Source: Oscillatoria sp. FACHB-1406 | GTDB taxonomy: Bacteria > Cyanobacteriota > Cyanobacteriia > Cyanobacteriales > Spirulinaceae | Reading direction: 5' to 3' | Length of the DNA: 64,000 nt | Assembly (NCBI RefSeq): GCF_014698145.1 | Contig: NZ_JACJSM010000027.1 | Coordinates: 17,002 to 81,001 of the forward strand | Shown here: one piece after another, positions 19,697 to 29,413 of the stretch | Layout of the letters: each line of letters starts with the position of its first letter | How positions within the stretch are numbered: position 1 is the first letter of the stretch | Position numbers and translations under genes: made by a program | Notes under the pieces: model-generated | Databases searched by the model: none | Seen by the model: the letters and a program-made list of their open reading frames with translations, nothing else | Told to the model about the DNA's origin: nothing

Positions 19697-20887
19697 ATGC
19701 TCTCTACTATTAAAACCCTCGCTCAAACCCTTGCCCCGCGACTGATTGAAATTCGCCGTCACCTGCACGCCCATCCAGAACTTAGCGGTCAGGAATATCA
19801 AACAGCCGCTTACGTGGCCGGAGTCTTGTCCTCTTGCGGTCTCCGCGTCGAGGAGGCAGTCGGTAAAACGGGGGTTGTGGGAGAATTGCAGGGACGCGGC
19901 GAAGATAATCGCATTCTCGGCATTCGCACCGACATGGACGCACTGCCGATTCAAGAGCTTACCTCCGTTGAGTTTGCCTCTCGCAAACCCGGAATTATGC
20001 ACGCTTGCGGTCACGACGTTCACACGACTTTAGGGCTGGGGACGGCGATGATTCTGTCGCAGATGCAAGAATCCCTACAGGGAAACGTGCGTTTTATTTT
20101 TCAACCGGCAGAAGAAATCGCCCAGGGAGCGGGCTGGATGGTGCGCGATGGGGCAATGCGCGATGTTAGTAGCATTTTTGGGGTTCACGTTTTCCCCTCG
20201 ATTCCGGCGCAATCGGTGGGCATTCGTTATGGTGCGCTGACGGCGGCGGCGGACGACTTGGAGATTTTTATTCAAGGCGAGTCGGGACACGGGGCGCGCC
20301 CTCACGAGGCGAAGGATGCGATTTGGATTGCGGCGCAGGCGATTTGTGCGTTGCAGCAGGCGATCGCGCGCACTCAAAATCCCCTACGTCCGATCGTCTT
20401 AACCATTGGGCAAATTGCAGGCGGGCGCGCGCCGAATGTCATTGCCGATCGCGTCCGCATGGCCGGAACGGTGCGATCGCTCCATCCCGAAACTCACGCT
20501 AGCCTACCAGCATGGATTGAGGGAATTGTCAATGATATCTGCAAAATGTACGGGGCGAGTTGCGAAGTGAACTATCGGCGCGGCGTACCTTCGGTGCAGA
20601 ATGACTTTGCGCTGACGCAACTGATTGAAGCAGCAGCGCGGGAAGCGTGGGGGAGCGATCGCGTGCAAATCCTCACCGAACCCTCCCTCGGCGCAGAAGA
20701 CTTTTCCCTTTACCTCGAAAGCGCGCCCGGAACGATGTTTCGTTTGGGAGTTGGCTACCCGGAGCGGCTCAATCATCCCTTACATCACCCCGAATTTGAA
20801 GTTGATGAATCCGCGATCGTTACAGGAGTCGTAACCCTCGCCTACGCTGCCTGTAAATATTGGCAATCTCCACATCGCGAATCGTAA
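19697..20887 (+). CDS. M20D-family N-acyl amino acid amidohydrolase
   Basis: A metallo-amidohydrolase of 396 residues, similar to IAA-amino-acid hydrolases and hippurate hydrolase; it removes acyl groups from N-acylated amino acids. Metal ligands visible: Cys104 and His106 in MHACGHDVH, Glu139/Glu140 in FQPAEE, His near 164 (GVHVFPS), and a C-terminal His in HHPEFEVDE. The lid domain contains the dimer-face motif SGHGARPHEAKD. Cytoplasmic; no signal peptide. The exact substrate cannot be read from the sequence. Confidence 0.92.
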   Translation: MLSTIKTLAQTLAPRLIEIRRHLHAHPELSGQEYQTAAYVAGVLSSCGLRVEEAVGKTGVVGELQGRGEDNRILGIRTDMDALPIQELTSVEFASRKPGIMHACGHDVHTTLGLGTAMILSQMQESLQGNVRFIFQPAEEIAQGAGWMVRDGAMRDVSSIFGVHVFPSIPAQSVGIRYGALTAAADDLEIFIQGESGHGARPHEAKDAIWIAAQAICALQQAIARTQNPLRPIVLTIGQIAGGRAPNVIADRVRMAGTVRSLHPETHASLPAWIEGIVNDICKMYGASCEVNYRRGVPSVQNDFALTQLIEAAAREAWGSDRVQILTEPSLGAEDFSLYLESAPGTMFRLGVGYPERLNHPLHHPEFEVDESAIVTGVVTLAYAACKYWQSPHRES

Positions 20888-20964
20888 CCCGCTCCGAATC
20901 GCTGAAATTATCTGGGGAAAGAATTTTTAATTTTTAACTTTTAATTTTTAATTCCACCAAGCGG

Positions 20965-21405
20965 CTAGAGCGTTTGAAACAACTCGAACAGCTTCAAGCA
21001 GAAATGCTTCAATTTGTCAACTGTTATCGGGGCGGGTTGATAGTTGCCGACAATTTGCCAGCGCTCAACTGTCGAAAGTCGCCAAGCTTCGCCTTCATGA
21101 TTAAAAGCGGCAATTTCCACACCGATTAATCGCCGGGAGCCATCTACAGAGTCTTGATGAAAGCGAATTTGGACTAAAAGACTGCGCCCTTGCAACTTCG
21201 GACTCCAGCCGGGAAAGTGAAAACCGAGGTCGATGGAATCGGGATCGATCCATTCTCGCGTATCGGGGTCGTTGCGCCAGGGTTTCAAATCCGCGCGCGC
21301 GTCGGGGAATTCATTTTTAAACAGATTAACAATCGCGGCAATTTTGGTTGCTAATTGTACGCCTTTGGCTTGCTCGGCTGCATTCACAGGATTATTCTCC
21401 TCCAC
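20965..21405 (-). CDS. Conserved cyanobacterial hypothetical protein, 146 aa
   Basis: A small soluble protein without membrane segments. The middle has a WSPKLQGRSLLVQIRFHQD block and conserved tryptophans (PGW, EAWRL, ERWQIVG); the end is an amphipathic helix. I believe close relatives are widespread in cyanobacteria but do not recognise a function. It is convergent with the amidohydrolase gene and divergent from hisS; the codon pattern fits the neighbours. Confidence 0.75.
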   Translation of the reverse strand: MEENNPVNAAEQAKGVQLATKIAAIVNLFKNEFPDARADLKPWRNDPDTREWIDPDSIDLGFHFPGWSPKLQGRSLLVQIRFHQDSVDGSRRLIGVEIAAFNHEGEAWRLSTVERWQIVGNYQPAPITVDKLKHFCLKLFELFQTL

Positions 21406-21610
21406 CTCAATCGAATTTGAAGCTTAATTATCTAGGATACACCGCTCAAAATTGGCTCGTACTTTACAGAAGGCATGAAGAAAGTCTTGCGGGAACGGGA
21501 ACAGGGAAGCCGTGCTATACAATAGTTGAGAATTGTTGGGGGAAAAAAGAGCGCTCTCGGAGCGTCATTTAGCCCCCGCTTAACGTTTACGATGACATCG
21601 AGTGCGTTCA

Positions 21611-22882
21611 ATGGCAGCGATTCAAGCATTACGAGGAACGAAGGATATTTTGCCCGAAGAAGTGGGCTACTGGCAAACTGTAGAAGATACGGCTCGTCAG
21701 ATTTTTGGACGCGCGATGTATTCGGAAATCCGACCGCCAATCTTCGAGCAAACGGAGTTATTCGCGCGCGGGATTGGCGAGGCGACGGATGTGGTAGGCA
21801 AGGAGATGTACAGTTTTAGCGATCGCGGCGATCGCTCGATTACCTTGCGTCCCGAATTTACTGCCGGAGTAGCCCGCGCTTACATCGAACGCAAACTGTT
21901 CGCCCAAGGCGGTCTACAGCGATTGTGGTACGGGGGACCCGCCTTTCGTTACGAACGTCCCCAAGCCGGTCGCCAGCGACAGTTTCATCAAATCGGAATC
22001 GAATCGTTCGGTAGTAGCGATGCGCGCGCCGATGTCGAAGTTATCGCGCTAGCAACGGATTTATTACAAACCTTGGGGCTAAAAAGTCTGAGTCTATATA
22101 TCAATTCGGTCGGGCAAAATGCAGATCGCCAGCAATACCGAGCCGCGTTAGTGGAATACCTCACCCCCTACCAAAACGAACTCGATCCCGACTCCCAAGA
22201 CCGCCTGACGCGCAATCCCATGCGAATCCTCGATAGTAAGGACGAGCGCACCCAAGAAATTGTCGCCGATGCACCCAGCATTTTGGAGTATTTAGGAACC
22301 GAATCGAAGGCGCATTTCGATCGCGTCCAGCAGCTTTTAACGGATTTAGGCATTGCCTATCGCCTCAACCCCCGCTTAGTGCGCGGTTTGGACTACTATA
22401 CCCACACCGCCTTCGAGATTCAATCCGACGATCTCGGCGCGCAGGCGACGGTATGCGGCGGCGGGCGTTACGATGGCTTAGTCGAGCAGTTGGGCGGGCC
22501 GAGTACGCCTGCTGTCGGTTGGGCGCTGGGGATGGAACGCCTGATTATTTTATTGCAACAGTTGCAGCCGATTTCAGCATCAGTGCCAGATTTTTATCTT
22601 GTCTCCAAAGGCGAGCGCGCCGAAAATCGAGCCATGTTTCTGGCTCGAGAATTGCGCGCGGCGGGTTTGAAGGTGGAGTTGGACTTAAGCGGTAGCGCAT
22701 TTGGCAAGCAATTCAAGCGAGCCGATCGCAGCGGAGCCTCAATCTGTCTGGTTTTGGGGGAATCTGAGGTTGAAAATGCGACCGTTAAACTAAAATGGAT
22801 GGCAACTCAACAGGAAGAAGCGATCGCGCAGACCGAACTTTTGAGTAGAACCGACGAACTCCGCCAACAAATGTTGAGGTGA
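21611..22882 (+). CDS. hisS: Histidyl-tRNA synthetase
   Basis: A class II synthetase of 423 residues. Visible family blocks: N-terminal [15 protein letters not shown], motif 2 ([20 protein letters not shown]), HisA motif [12 protein letters not shown] and motif 3 [11 protein letters not shown]-terminal anticodon-binding domain follows ([21 protein letters not shown]). ATG 21611 is chosen over the GTG at 21602 because the family start is MxAIQALRG. All active-site arginines are present. The next gene starts 12 bases after the stop, so the two are probably co-transcribed. Confidence 0.96.
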   Translation: MAAIQALRGTKDILPEEVGYWQTVEDTARQIFGRAMYSEIRPPIFEQTELFARGIGEATDVVGKEMYSFSDRGDRSITLRPEFTAGVARAYIERKLFAQGGLQRLWYGGPAFRYERPQAGRQRQFHQIGIESFGSSDARADVEVIALATDLLQTLGLKSLSLYINSVGQNADRQQYRAALVEYLTPYQNELDPDSQDRLTRNPMRILDSKDERTQEIVADAPSILEYLGTESKAHFDRVQQLLTDLGIAYRLNPRLVRGLDYYTHTAFEIQSDDLGAQATVCGGGRYDGLVEQLGGPSTPAVGWALGMERLIILLQQLQPISASVPDFYLVSKGERAENRAMFLARELRAAGLKVELDLSGSAFGKQFKRADRSGASICLVLGESEVENATVKLKWMATQQEEAIAQTELLSRTDELRQQMLR

Positions 22883-22894
22883 CGATAAGCCCCT

Positions 22895-25360
22895 ATGAAG
22901 CCCTGGGAATTTCTCATTCAAAAAAAAGGCTCTCCGGCGTGGTTGGCCCTGAAAACGCAGAAACTCAAACTCGAAACGGGCGAATATCGACTGGTGGCGC
23001 GATCGCATCAGCCTAACCTCGATGTCGAAGTTCTCGTCACCTATCAAACCTTAGACAAAGCTTTAGCGCAGCCGCGATCGCAAAAACGCACGACTCGCAC
23101 TAACTCCGAAGGATTACTCCCCGTCCTCCCTTTCATCAATCTCAAGCCGGGATTTTGGCAAGTGTCTTGTTCGGGGCAAGCGTCGGAGGAAACCGAACCG
23201 CAAATCGTTCGCTTTCAAGTCCTTCCCGCTGCCAGCGTAAAACCTTCACCTGAAGTTGCCCCCGCCGCAATTGCAACCTTACCCCAACTGCCCTCCCTCG
23301 AACCCCCGCAGCGAGAACCGGAGGCAACAGCGCCCTTAGAACTGACCTCCGAGCCGCAAGAAGCAGTCCGAGCCACCGTTTTGTCCGATGGCAGGCTTGA
23401 AGAGCAACCGCCGGGACAAGATTTGGAATCCTTGTTAGAGCGATCGATTCAAAGTTTAGAGCAAATTCTCGCCGCTGCTAACGAACCCGTTGCCAAAGCT
23501 GCCCCTCCCGAACCCCCTCCCCAAAAAGTCGCCGCAGAGGTGGGTTTTCCCGAAGCCCTAACGGCTTTACAATTGCGTCTCGCGCTCTACCACGAAAACT
23601 TCGTGCGCCATCCGGGAGAATCGCTGTTAATTTCCGGGCAGGTTGATGCGATCGATCCCAGTCAGAACGACCTCGAACCGATCTTTGCGGCTTTAGAAGG
23701 GCGATCGGTACAACTCGTCCTGCGTTACCTGTTGCGCGATCCGCAAACACCCGCTCCCGGTGAAAGCAATAAGGAAACCGACGCAGCCGGAATTCAAATT
23801 TTATTTGACTCGCAGCAATCCGCCGCCAGTACCGCCCTGCCGAAAGTATTCGGCTATCGGCTGGAAGTGCCGGAACGCGATCGCCATCCCTTAATTTTGG
23901 GTGAAGTGCGCTTAGAAGCGGTATTGGGGGCTGCCCTACAAACGACGCGGATTTTGGCGCGATCGTCTTTTACGATTACGGCGGCGGTAGACGAGCTTCT
24001 CGAAGCTGTTGTGCCGTCACCCCTAGAAGTCGATCGCTCCAGCGCTCAGTTACCGGAGTTAGAAGAATCAGCACCTTCTGTGAGGGCAGAATTCCTCGAA
24101 ATTGCCAAGCAAGCGGTACAAAATCCTTCGTTTTCGCCGACTTTCGGGCAGGTTCTTCCGCCTAAACTGTCGGCTTCCACCGGCTCGAAAACGGCGCGAT
24201 CGCTCGATCTGCCCGATTTTCCCCTTCCCTCGCCCTCCGTCCCAGAAACGCCCGAACCGGCTGCCGAATCGCCTGTTCCCCCTTCCGAAACCGAAAGCAC
24301 TCCCGAAGAAGCCCCTCCCATCGCCCCATCCCCGCCAGCCCTCACTCCGGAGTTTTCCCCTATCGATGATTTGCTGCCTCCCCTTCCTCCCGATGAGGTG
24401 GAATCGGAACCGCCCCTCGAACCCAATGTTTCCGAACCGCCACCGGAACCCACTGAGTCAGAGCAAGCGTTTCAAGCTTTGCACCTCGAAGATCGATTTT
24501 GGTCGCGCATGAACTCTTTAATGGAGGAAGCGGCTTCTTTTGCAGCCGATAATCCTTCGCCCCTCCCCCCGGAAGCGCCTCCTAAAGCGGATTTATTGGG
24601 AAGCACTTCTCCGGTTCCCCCGCCCGAAACTCCCCCCGATGACGGGAATAACGGCGATGAGGGCAAGCCGAGTCAAATATCGCCCGACGTAGAAACGCCC
24701 TTTGATGACGATCCTTGGGCGAACTTGTTACTCGATGAAAGCCCGTTGACGGAAGAAACGCCGATCGCTAAACCCGAACCGTCCCTGGAAAAACGCCCGC
24801 CCGCTCCTGTCGCGACCGAGGAAACCATCGATTGGGGACAGCCTGAAGCTGAAGCGATGGATTGGGGACAGAATGAATTTGTGGTGGATGATGATGACGA
24901 GATGCCGCCGCCGGAACTGTTCAAGCGGGATACTTCGGGGTTGCCTTATCCCGTTGCGGTCGATCGCTCTCCTGACAAATCACAAAATCAGCCAAAAGTC
25001 AAGTCAAAGCCTGAAGAACCTATACCCGTACCGATTTTAGAGTTGAGCGAGAGCGAATTGGTGGCAGGGGAAACGGCGCTGGTGTGGGTAAAATTGCCGC
25101 CCTGCTCTAACTCAATTTATGTGAAATTATGGGTTATTGACTGTCAGACGCGATCGCTGCTTGATGGCCCGCGTGCCTTTGTCGATTTTACTGAAAATCA
25201 GGACGGAGAATTGGAAACGATTACGCAATTATTGGTACCGTTGGGAAGTTTAGAGATACGATTTGAAGCGATCGCGATCGATCTCGTCACGCAACGAGAA
25301 AGCCACAAAACCAGCGTCAGTCGTCACGTCATTCCTCCCGATTTACCGCAATTGGGTTAA
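22895..25360 (+). CDS. Long proline/glutamate-rich conserved cyanobacterial protein
   Basis: 821 residues, function not recognised. An N-terminal domain (about 1-110) contains repeated short beta motifs (WLALKTQKLKLETGEYRLVARS) and a conserved NLKPGFWQVSCSG block. A second folded region spans about 195-345. Residues roughly 390-690 are low complexity, rich in Pro, Glu, Asp and Ser, and probably disordered. The C-terminal 110 residues (VPILELSESELVAGE onward) look like an Ig-like beta sandwich. It has no signal peptide or membrane helix. It starts 12 bases after hisS. A scaffold or division/cell-envelope role would be guesswork. Confidence 0.8.
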   Translation: MKPWEFLIQKKGSPAWLALKTQKLKLETGEYRLVARSHQPNLDVEVLVTYQTLDKALAQPRSQKRTTRTNSEGLLPVLPFINLKPGFWQVSCSGQASEETEPQIVRFQVLPAASVKPSPEVAPAAIATLPQLPSLEPPQREPEATAPLELTSEPQEAVRATVLSDGRLEEQPPGQDLESLLERSIQSLEQILAAANEPVAKAAPPEPPPQKVAAEVGFPEALTALQLRLALYHENFVRHPGESLLISGQVDAIDPSQNDLEPIFAALEGRSVQLVLRYLLRDPQTPAPGESNKETDAAGIQILFDSQQSAASTALPKVFGYRLEVPERDRHPLILGEVRLEAVLGAALQTTRILARSSFTITAAVDELLEAVVPSPLEVDRSSAQLPELEESAPSVRAEFLEIAKQAVQNPSFSPTFGQVLPPKLSASTGSKTARSLDLPDFPLPSPSVPETPEPAAESPVPPSETESTPEEAPPIAPSPPALTPEFSPIDDLLPPLPPDEVESEPPLEPNVSEPPPEPTESEQAFQALHLEDRFWSRMNSLMEEAASFAADNPSPLPPEAPPKADLLGSTSPVPPPETPPDDGNNGDEGKPSQISPDVETPFDDDPWANLLLDESPLTEETPIAKPEPSLEKRPPAPVATEETIDWGQPEAEAMDWGQNEFVVDDDDEMPPPELFKRDTSGLPYPVAVDRSPDKSQNQPKVKSKPEEPIPVPILELSESELVAGETALVWVKLPPCSNSIYVKLWVIDCQTRSLLDGPRAFVDFTENQDGELETITQLLVPLGSLEIRFEAIAIDLVTQRESHKTSVSRHVIPPDLPQLG

Positions 25361-25402
25361 CAGATTGAAAAACTTTGAGTAGTAACGATTTGCTTAATAT
25401 AA

Positions 25403-26041
25403 ATGACTCTCAATCTCTATTTTCTGCGCCACGGCGAAACTGAATCGAGTCTTACTGGAACTTATTGCGGCGCGCTCGATGTCGAACTGAGTGCCGAAGG
25501 GCGACAAATGGCAGAAGATTTTAAAGCCGCTTACCAATCTTTTCCTTGGGAAGCGGTGTATGTAAGTCCGATGCTGCGTACCGTTGCAACGGCAAAACCG
25601 TTGTGCGATGCGATGGGTTTAAAAATGCAATTGCGGGAGGGATTGAGAGAAATTGCGTATGGGGATTGGGAAGGAAAAACGCCCGCAGAAGTGGAAACGA
25701 GCGATCGCGATAATTATATTCGCTGGTTGAGCGATCCGGGTTGGAATGGGCCGACGGGAGGCGAAAAAGGAATCGATATTGCGCGGCGCAGTGCTTTAGT
25801 TTTGGAGGAAATCGAGCAAAAATATCAAACTGGAAATGTTCTCATCGTGTCTCATAAGGCAACGATTCGGATTATGCTATGCGAGTTGTTGGGAATTGAT
25901 GTCGGGCGATTTCGCGATCGCATCGGGATGCTTGTCGCTTCGATTAGCGTTGTCGAAATCGGCGCGCGCGGCCCGCTTTTAAAGATTTTAGGCGATCGCG
26001 CTCACCTTCGAGCCAGTTTGCGCGATCGCCCGGGCAGTTAA
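25403..26041 (+). CDS. Histidine phosphatase family protein
   Basis: A 212-residue member of the phosphoglycerate-mutase-like superfamily. The phosphorylated histidine is His10 in FLRHGETE; the second catalytic His lies in VLIVSHKATIRI, with the acid in EIAYGDWEGKTPAEVE. The family includes sugar phosphatases, cobalamin-pathway phosphatases and cofactor-independent mutases; this one resembles the small alpha-ribazole/sugar phosphatase type. Substrate unassigned. ATG start 42 bases after the proline-rich gene. Confidence 0.9.
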   Translation: MTLNLYFLRHGETESSLTGTYCGALDVELSAEGRQMAEDFKAAYQSFPWEAVYVSPMLRTVATAKPLCDAMGLKMQLREGLREIAYGDWEGKTPAEVETSDRDNYIRWLSDPGWNGPTGGEKGIDIARRSALVLEEIEQKYQTGNVLIVSHKATIRIMLCELLGIDVGRFRDRIGMLVASISVVEIGARGPLLKILGDRAHLRASLRDRPGS

Positions 26042-26093
26042 AAAACCGCTCGTAGATCGCGCAAGAATCGCTCGGCTGCTTTTATTTACTGTT

Positions 26094-26160
26094 CGCTCGT
26101 AACTTATCATTCATCTCCCATCGCTTATCATTCATAACTCATCACTCATAATTCATAACT
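26094..26160. repeat. STRR-like array immediately upstream of the dehydrogenase start
   Basis: About 65 bases made of TTATCATTCAT, CATCACTCAT and AATTCATAACT-like units, ending one base before the ATG at 26162. It replaces any recognisable ribosome-binding site. Confidence 0.65.
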
Positions 26161-26161
26161 G

Positions 26162-27163
26162 ATGAAAGTTGCCGTTTTTAGCACTAAAAACTACGATCGC
26201 GAATTTCTCCAAACTGCCAATCAACAAAGCGATAACAAACATGAATTCGTCTTTTTTGAACCCCGTTTAACCTTAGAAACCGCTCCCCTAGCGGCAGAAT
26301 TTCCCGCAATTTGTGCCTTCATTAACGATCGCCTCAGTGCCGAAGTTCTCGAACATCTCGCAAGCGGCGGAACGAAATTGATTGCCCTGCGTTCTGCCGG
26401 ATACGATCGCGTCGATCTCGCTGCTGCTGCGCGTTTGGGAATGACCGTTCTCCACGTTCCCGCCTATTCACCCCGCGCCGTAGCCGAACACGCGATCGCG
26501 CTAATTTTAATGCTCAATCGCAAGCTTTATCGCGCCTACAATCGCGTCCGCGACGATAACTTTTCTCTCGAAGGATTGCTCGGATTTGACTTACACGGTT
26601 CGACGGTTGGCATTGTCGGTACTGGCAAAATTGGACTCTGTTTTGCGGAAATTGCCAAAGGATTTGGCTGCCATCTCCTCGCTTACGATCTCCATCAACA
26701 TCCAGCTTGTTTGGAACTCGGCGTAAAATATGTCGAACTGCCCGAACTTTTAGCGGCTTCCGATGTTATTTCCCTTCATTGCCCCTTAATCCCTGCAACG
26801 CATCATCTGATTAATTCAGAATCCTTGCAGCACCTTAAACCGGGGGCAATGTTAATTAATACCAGTCGCGGCGGTTTAATCGATACGTCAGCCGTTATTC
26901 AAGCCTTAAAATCTGGAAAACTGGGATATTTGGGCATCGACGTTTACGAACAAGAAGAAGAATTATTTTTTGAGGATTTATCCAATACCGTTATTCAAGA
27001 CGATACTTTCCAGTTATTGCAATCCTTTCCAAACGTCGTTATTACCGCCCACCAAGCCTTTTTTACCCGCAATGCCCTTGCGAATATTGCCCAAACAACT
27101 CTTTCAAATATTAACGATTTTGCTGAAGGGAAACCCTGTGCCAATCAGGTCAAAGAGTCATAA
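26162..27163 (+). CDS. D-lactate dehydrogenase (2-hydroxyacid dehydrogenase)
   Basis: Interconverts pyruvate and D-lactate with NAD(P)H; 333 residues. The nucleotide fold has GIVGTGKIG (GxGxxG at 153-158). Catalytic residues are visible as Arg in INTSRGGLID, Glu in GIDVYEQEEELFFED and His in VITAHQAFFT. The N-terminal pattern (VAVFSTKNYDREF, FFEPRLT) is that of the fermentative LdhA/Ddh group rather than phosphoglycerate dehydrogenase, so a role in dark or fermentative redox balance is likely. Convergent with ilvB. Confidence 0.92.
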   Translation: MKVAVFSTKNYDREFLQTANQQSDNKHEFVFFEPRLTLETAPLAAEFPAICAFINDRLSAEVLEHLASGGTKLIALRSAGYDRVDLAAAARLGMTVLHVPAYSPRAVAEHAIALILMLNRKLYRAYNRVRDDNFSLEGLLGFDLHGSTVGIVGTGKIGLCFAEIAKGFGCHLLAYDLHQHPACLELGVKYVELPELLAASDVISLHCPLIPATHHLINSESLQHLKPGAMLINTSRGGLIDTSAVIQALKSGKLGYLGIDVYEQEEELFFEDLSNTVIQDDTFQLLQSFPNVVITAHQAFFTRNALANIAQTTLSNINDFAEGKPCANQVKES

Positions 27164-27172
27164 ATTAACGCG

Positions 27173-27200
27173 GTAGGGGCGAATAGTCCTTCGCCCCTAC
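27173..27200. terminator. Hairpin between convergent ldh and ilvB genes
   Basis: A perfect 11-base stem (GTAGGGGCGAA/TTCGCCCCTAC) with a six-base loop lies between two converging genes, as expected of a bidirectional terminator. No long T run follows, and the same motif is common as a dispersed cyanobacterial repeat, so it may be both. Confidence 0.5.
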
Positions 27201-27206
27201 GTCTCG

Positions 27207-29093
27207 TTAAAATGCGCCAGAAGTAGAGGGATGTGAAAGTTCTGCACCGCATTCGGGGCAGAATTTATTGGTCATCGAGTTTTTCGCACCGCAGGAGTCA
27301 CAACGGATAACGCTCGTTGCTTGTTCGACAGGGCTGGGCTTTGGCAATCCAACCATTTCTGCGTTACTCTTACCGGGAGCTACCATTGGATAGCAGTTTT
27401 CATCGCGGTTGACGCGCGCATCGAGGAGAACCGGGCCGTTATGGGCGAGCATAGTTGCGATCGCGGCTTGCAATTCGGCGCGATCGCTCACTACCATTCC
27501 CTTAATCCCGTAGGCTTCTGCCAATTTAATAAAGTCCGGCATTCCTTTATTCGTCTCGGAAGCCGAGTAACGTTCTCCATGAAAGGCTTGCTGCCACTGA
27601 CGCACCATGCCCAACCAACCATTATTAATAATAACGGTCTTGACATTTATCCCATACTGTGATAGAGTACCCAACTCTTGCAGGTTCATTTGGAAGCTGG
27701 CATCGCCGCTAATACAAATCACCTCTTCTTCGGGCAGTGCCACCTTTGCACCCATTGCCGCAGGCAGACCGTAGCCCATCGTCCCCAAGCCAGCGCTCGA
27801 AATCCAGCGGCGCGGGCCGTAGTTAATAAACTGTGCCGCCCACATTTGATGCTGTCCCACATCGGTGGTGTAATAAGCCTTCGGCGCTTGTTTGCCGAGT
27901 TCGACGATGACTTCTTGGGGCGAGAGAGTATCGGGATAGTGGGGGACGACGAGGGGATAATCATTGCGCCAGCGGTTGATTTTGTTTAACCAAGGACGGG
28001 TTTGTCCTTCCACCGGCTTAAGACCCGATTCTTGTAAGCGCTGCAACAGTTGTTGGAGAACGCAGCGCACGTCGCCGACAATCGGCACTTCGGGGGCGCG
28101 GTTTTTGCCAACTTCAGCGGGGTCGATGTCGATATGAATCACCTTTGCTTTTGAGGCAAACTTATCCAAACGTCCGGTTACGCGGTCATCGAAACGCGCG
28201 CCCACCGCCACCAACAAGTCGCACTCGCTGACGGCGAAGTTAGCGTAAGCAGTGCCGTGCATCCCCAACATTCCCACCGAGAGGGGGTGATTTTCGTCGA
28301 AGATTCCCAATCCCATTAAAGTTGTGGTGACAGGGATTTGGAAGTATTCAGCTAAGCGTTGAACTTCAGCGTAAGCGCCCGCCGCGATCGCGCCGCCACC
28401 CACATATAATAAAGGCTGTTCGGCTTGCCGCAACAAGTGCAGCGCTGCATTAATCTGGCGGGGGTTGCCTTTCACCGTTGGGCGGTAGCCGGGGAGATTC
28501 ACCACTCCCGGTTCCACGGGGATATAATCGAATTCTTCTAACCCCACATCTTTGGGGATATCGATTAACACCGGTCCCGGTCTTCCCGTACTCGCAATAT
28601 GAAACGCTTCTGCGACGATGCGCGCCATATCTTCTGCGTTACGCACCACATATGAATTTTTGACAATCGGCAGCGTAATCCCGAAAATATCGGTTTCTTG
28701 GAACGCATCCGTCCCAATCGCAGGGCGCGGCACTTGTCCGGTAATCACCACCATTGGAATCGAGTCGAGGTGCGCCGTAGCAATCCCCGTCACTAAATTC
28801 GTCGCACCGGGGCCGGATGTGCCGAAACAAACCCCAACTTTCCCTGTCGCCCGCGCGTAACCATCTGCTGCGTGGGCTGCACCTTGTTCGTGGCGGACGA
28901 GAAAATGTTGTACGTCCCCGCGCGCTTCGGAGCGATACAGTTCGTCATAAATCGGCAGAATTGCACCGCCGGGATAGCCAAAAATATGCTCGACACCGTG
29001 GCGCTTGAGACTATCCATGAGCGCAAAAGCTCCGGTTCGGCGCGTCGGTGCGATGGAAGATGATAGATTAGGCTGAACGATTGATGAAACCAC
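27207..29093 (-). CDS. ilvB: Acetolactate synthase large subunit with C-terminal zinc ribbon
   Basis: The thiamine-diphosphate enzyme that starts branched-chain amino acid synthesis. Residues 1-585 show the full catalytic subunit: Glu in [21 protein letters not shown]-domain motifs, and the ThDP motif [14 protein letters not shown]...NN. Unusually the protein continues to 628 residues with CDSC and CPEC pairs (Cys598, 601, 612, 615; bases about 27249-27302), a classic zinc-ribbon pattern. The frame runs through without a break, so this is a true fusion. The GTG start agrees with the family N-terminus. The regulatory subunit gene is not in the window. Confidence 0.95.
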   Translation of the reverse strand: MVSSIVQPNLSSSIAPTRRTGAFALMDSLKRHGVEHIFGYPGGAILPIYDELYRSEARGDVQHFLVRHEQGAAHAADGYARATGKVGVCFGTSGPGATNLVTGIATAHLDSIPMVVITGQVPRPAIGTDAFQETDIFGITLPIVKNSYVVRNAEDMARIVAEAFHIASTGRPGPVLIDIPKDVGLEEFDYIPVEPGVVNLPGYRPTVKGNPRQINAALHLLRQAEQPLLYVGGGAIAAGAYAEVQRLAEYFQIPVTTTLMGLGIFDENHPLSVGMLGMHGTAYANFAVSECDLLVAVGARFDDRVTGRLDKFASKAKVIHIDIDPAEVGKNRAPEVPIVGDVRCVLQQLLQRLQESGLKPVEGQTRPWLNKINRWRNDYPLVVPHYPDTLSPQEVIVELGKQAPKAYYTTDVGQHQMWAAQFINYGPRRWISSAGLGTMGYGLPAAMGAKVALPEEEVICISGDASFQMNLQELGTLSQYGINVKTVIINNGWLGMVRQWQQAFHGERYSASETNKGMPDFIKLAEAYGIKGMVVSDRAELQAAIATMLAHNGPVLLDARVNRDENCYPMVAPGKSNAEMVGLPKPSPVEQATSVIRCDSCGAKNSMTNKFCPECGAELSHPSTSGAF

Positions 29094-29413
29094 GGCTTAA
29101 CTTAGGAAGTAATGGTAAATAGCTGAAGACTTCAAGCGCAAAGAACTCAGGTTTGGCAGAAAACTTACGGTTGCGACGATGGCGCGAAAGGGGGACAAAC
29201 CTCAAGTTTTGAGAAGTAATCAGTGTAACATAAATTCTCGCGCGATCGTGCTGTATTTCTTCGGTCAATCTAAAATTTAAACGGCAGGAAATAGGGCGTT
29301 TGAACCGATCTTTTGGCAGGCCGCTATTTGAGAATTCTTTTAAGCTTTTTTAACTTTAAAGCGTTGCAAGCAATCTTTCAATTAGAGCAATCGAGATTTT
29401 GCATCACCTGCGG
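29094..29413. other. Intergenic region with ilvB promoter
   Basis: 320 bases upstream of ilvB on the minus strand, also holding the end region of the NB-ARC gene. On the minus strand TGTTACACT (complement of 29222-29230) is a fair extended -10 element; no matching -35 is seen. No RNA gene or leader-peptide attenuator was recognised. Confidence 0.35.
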
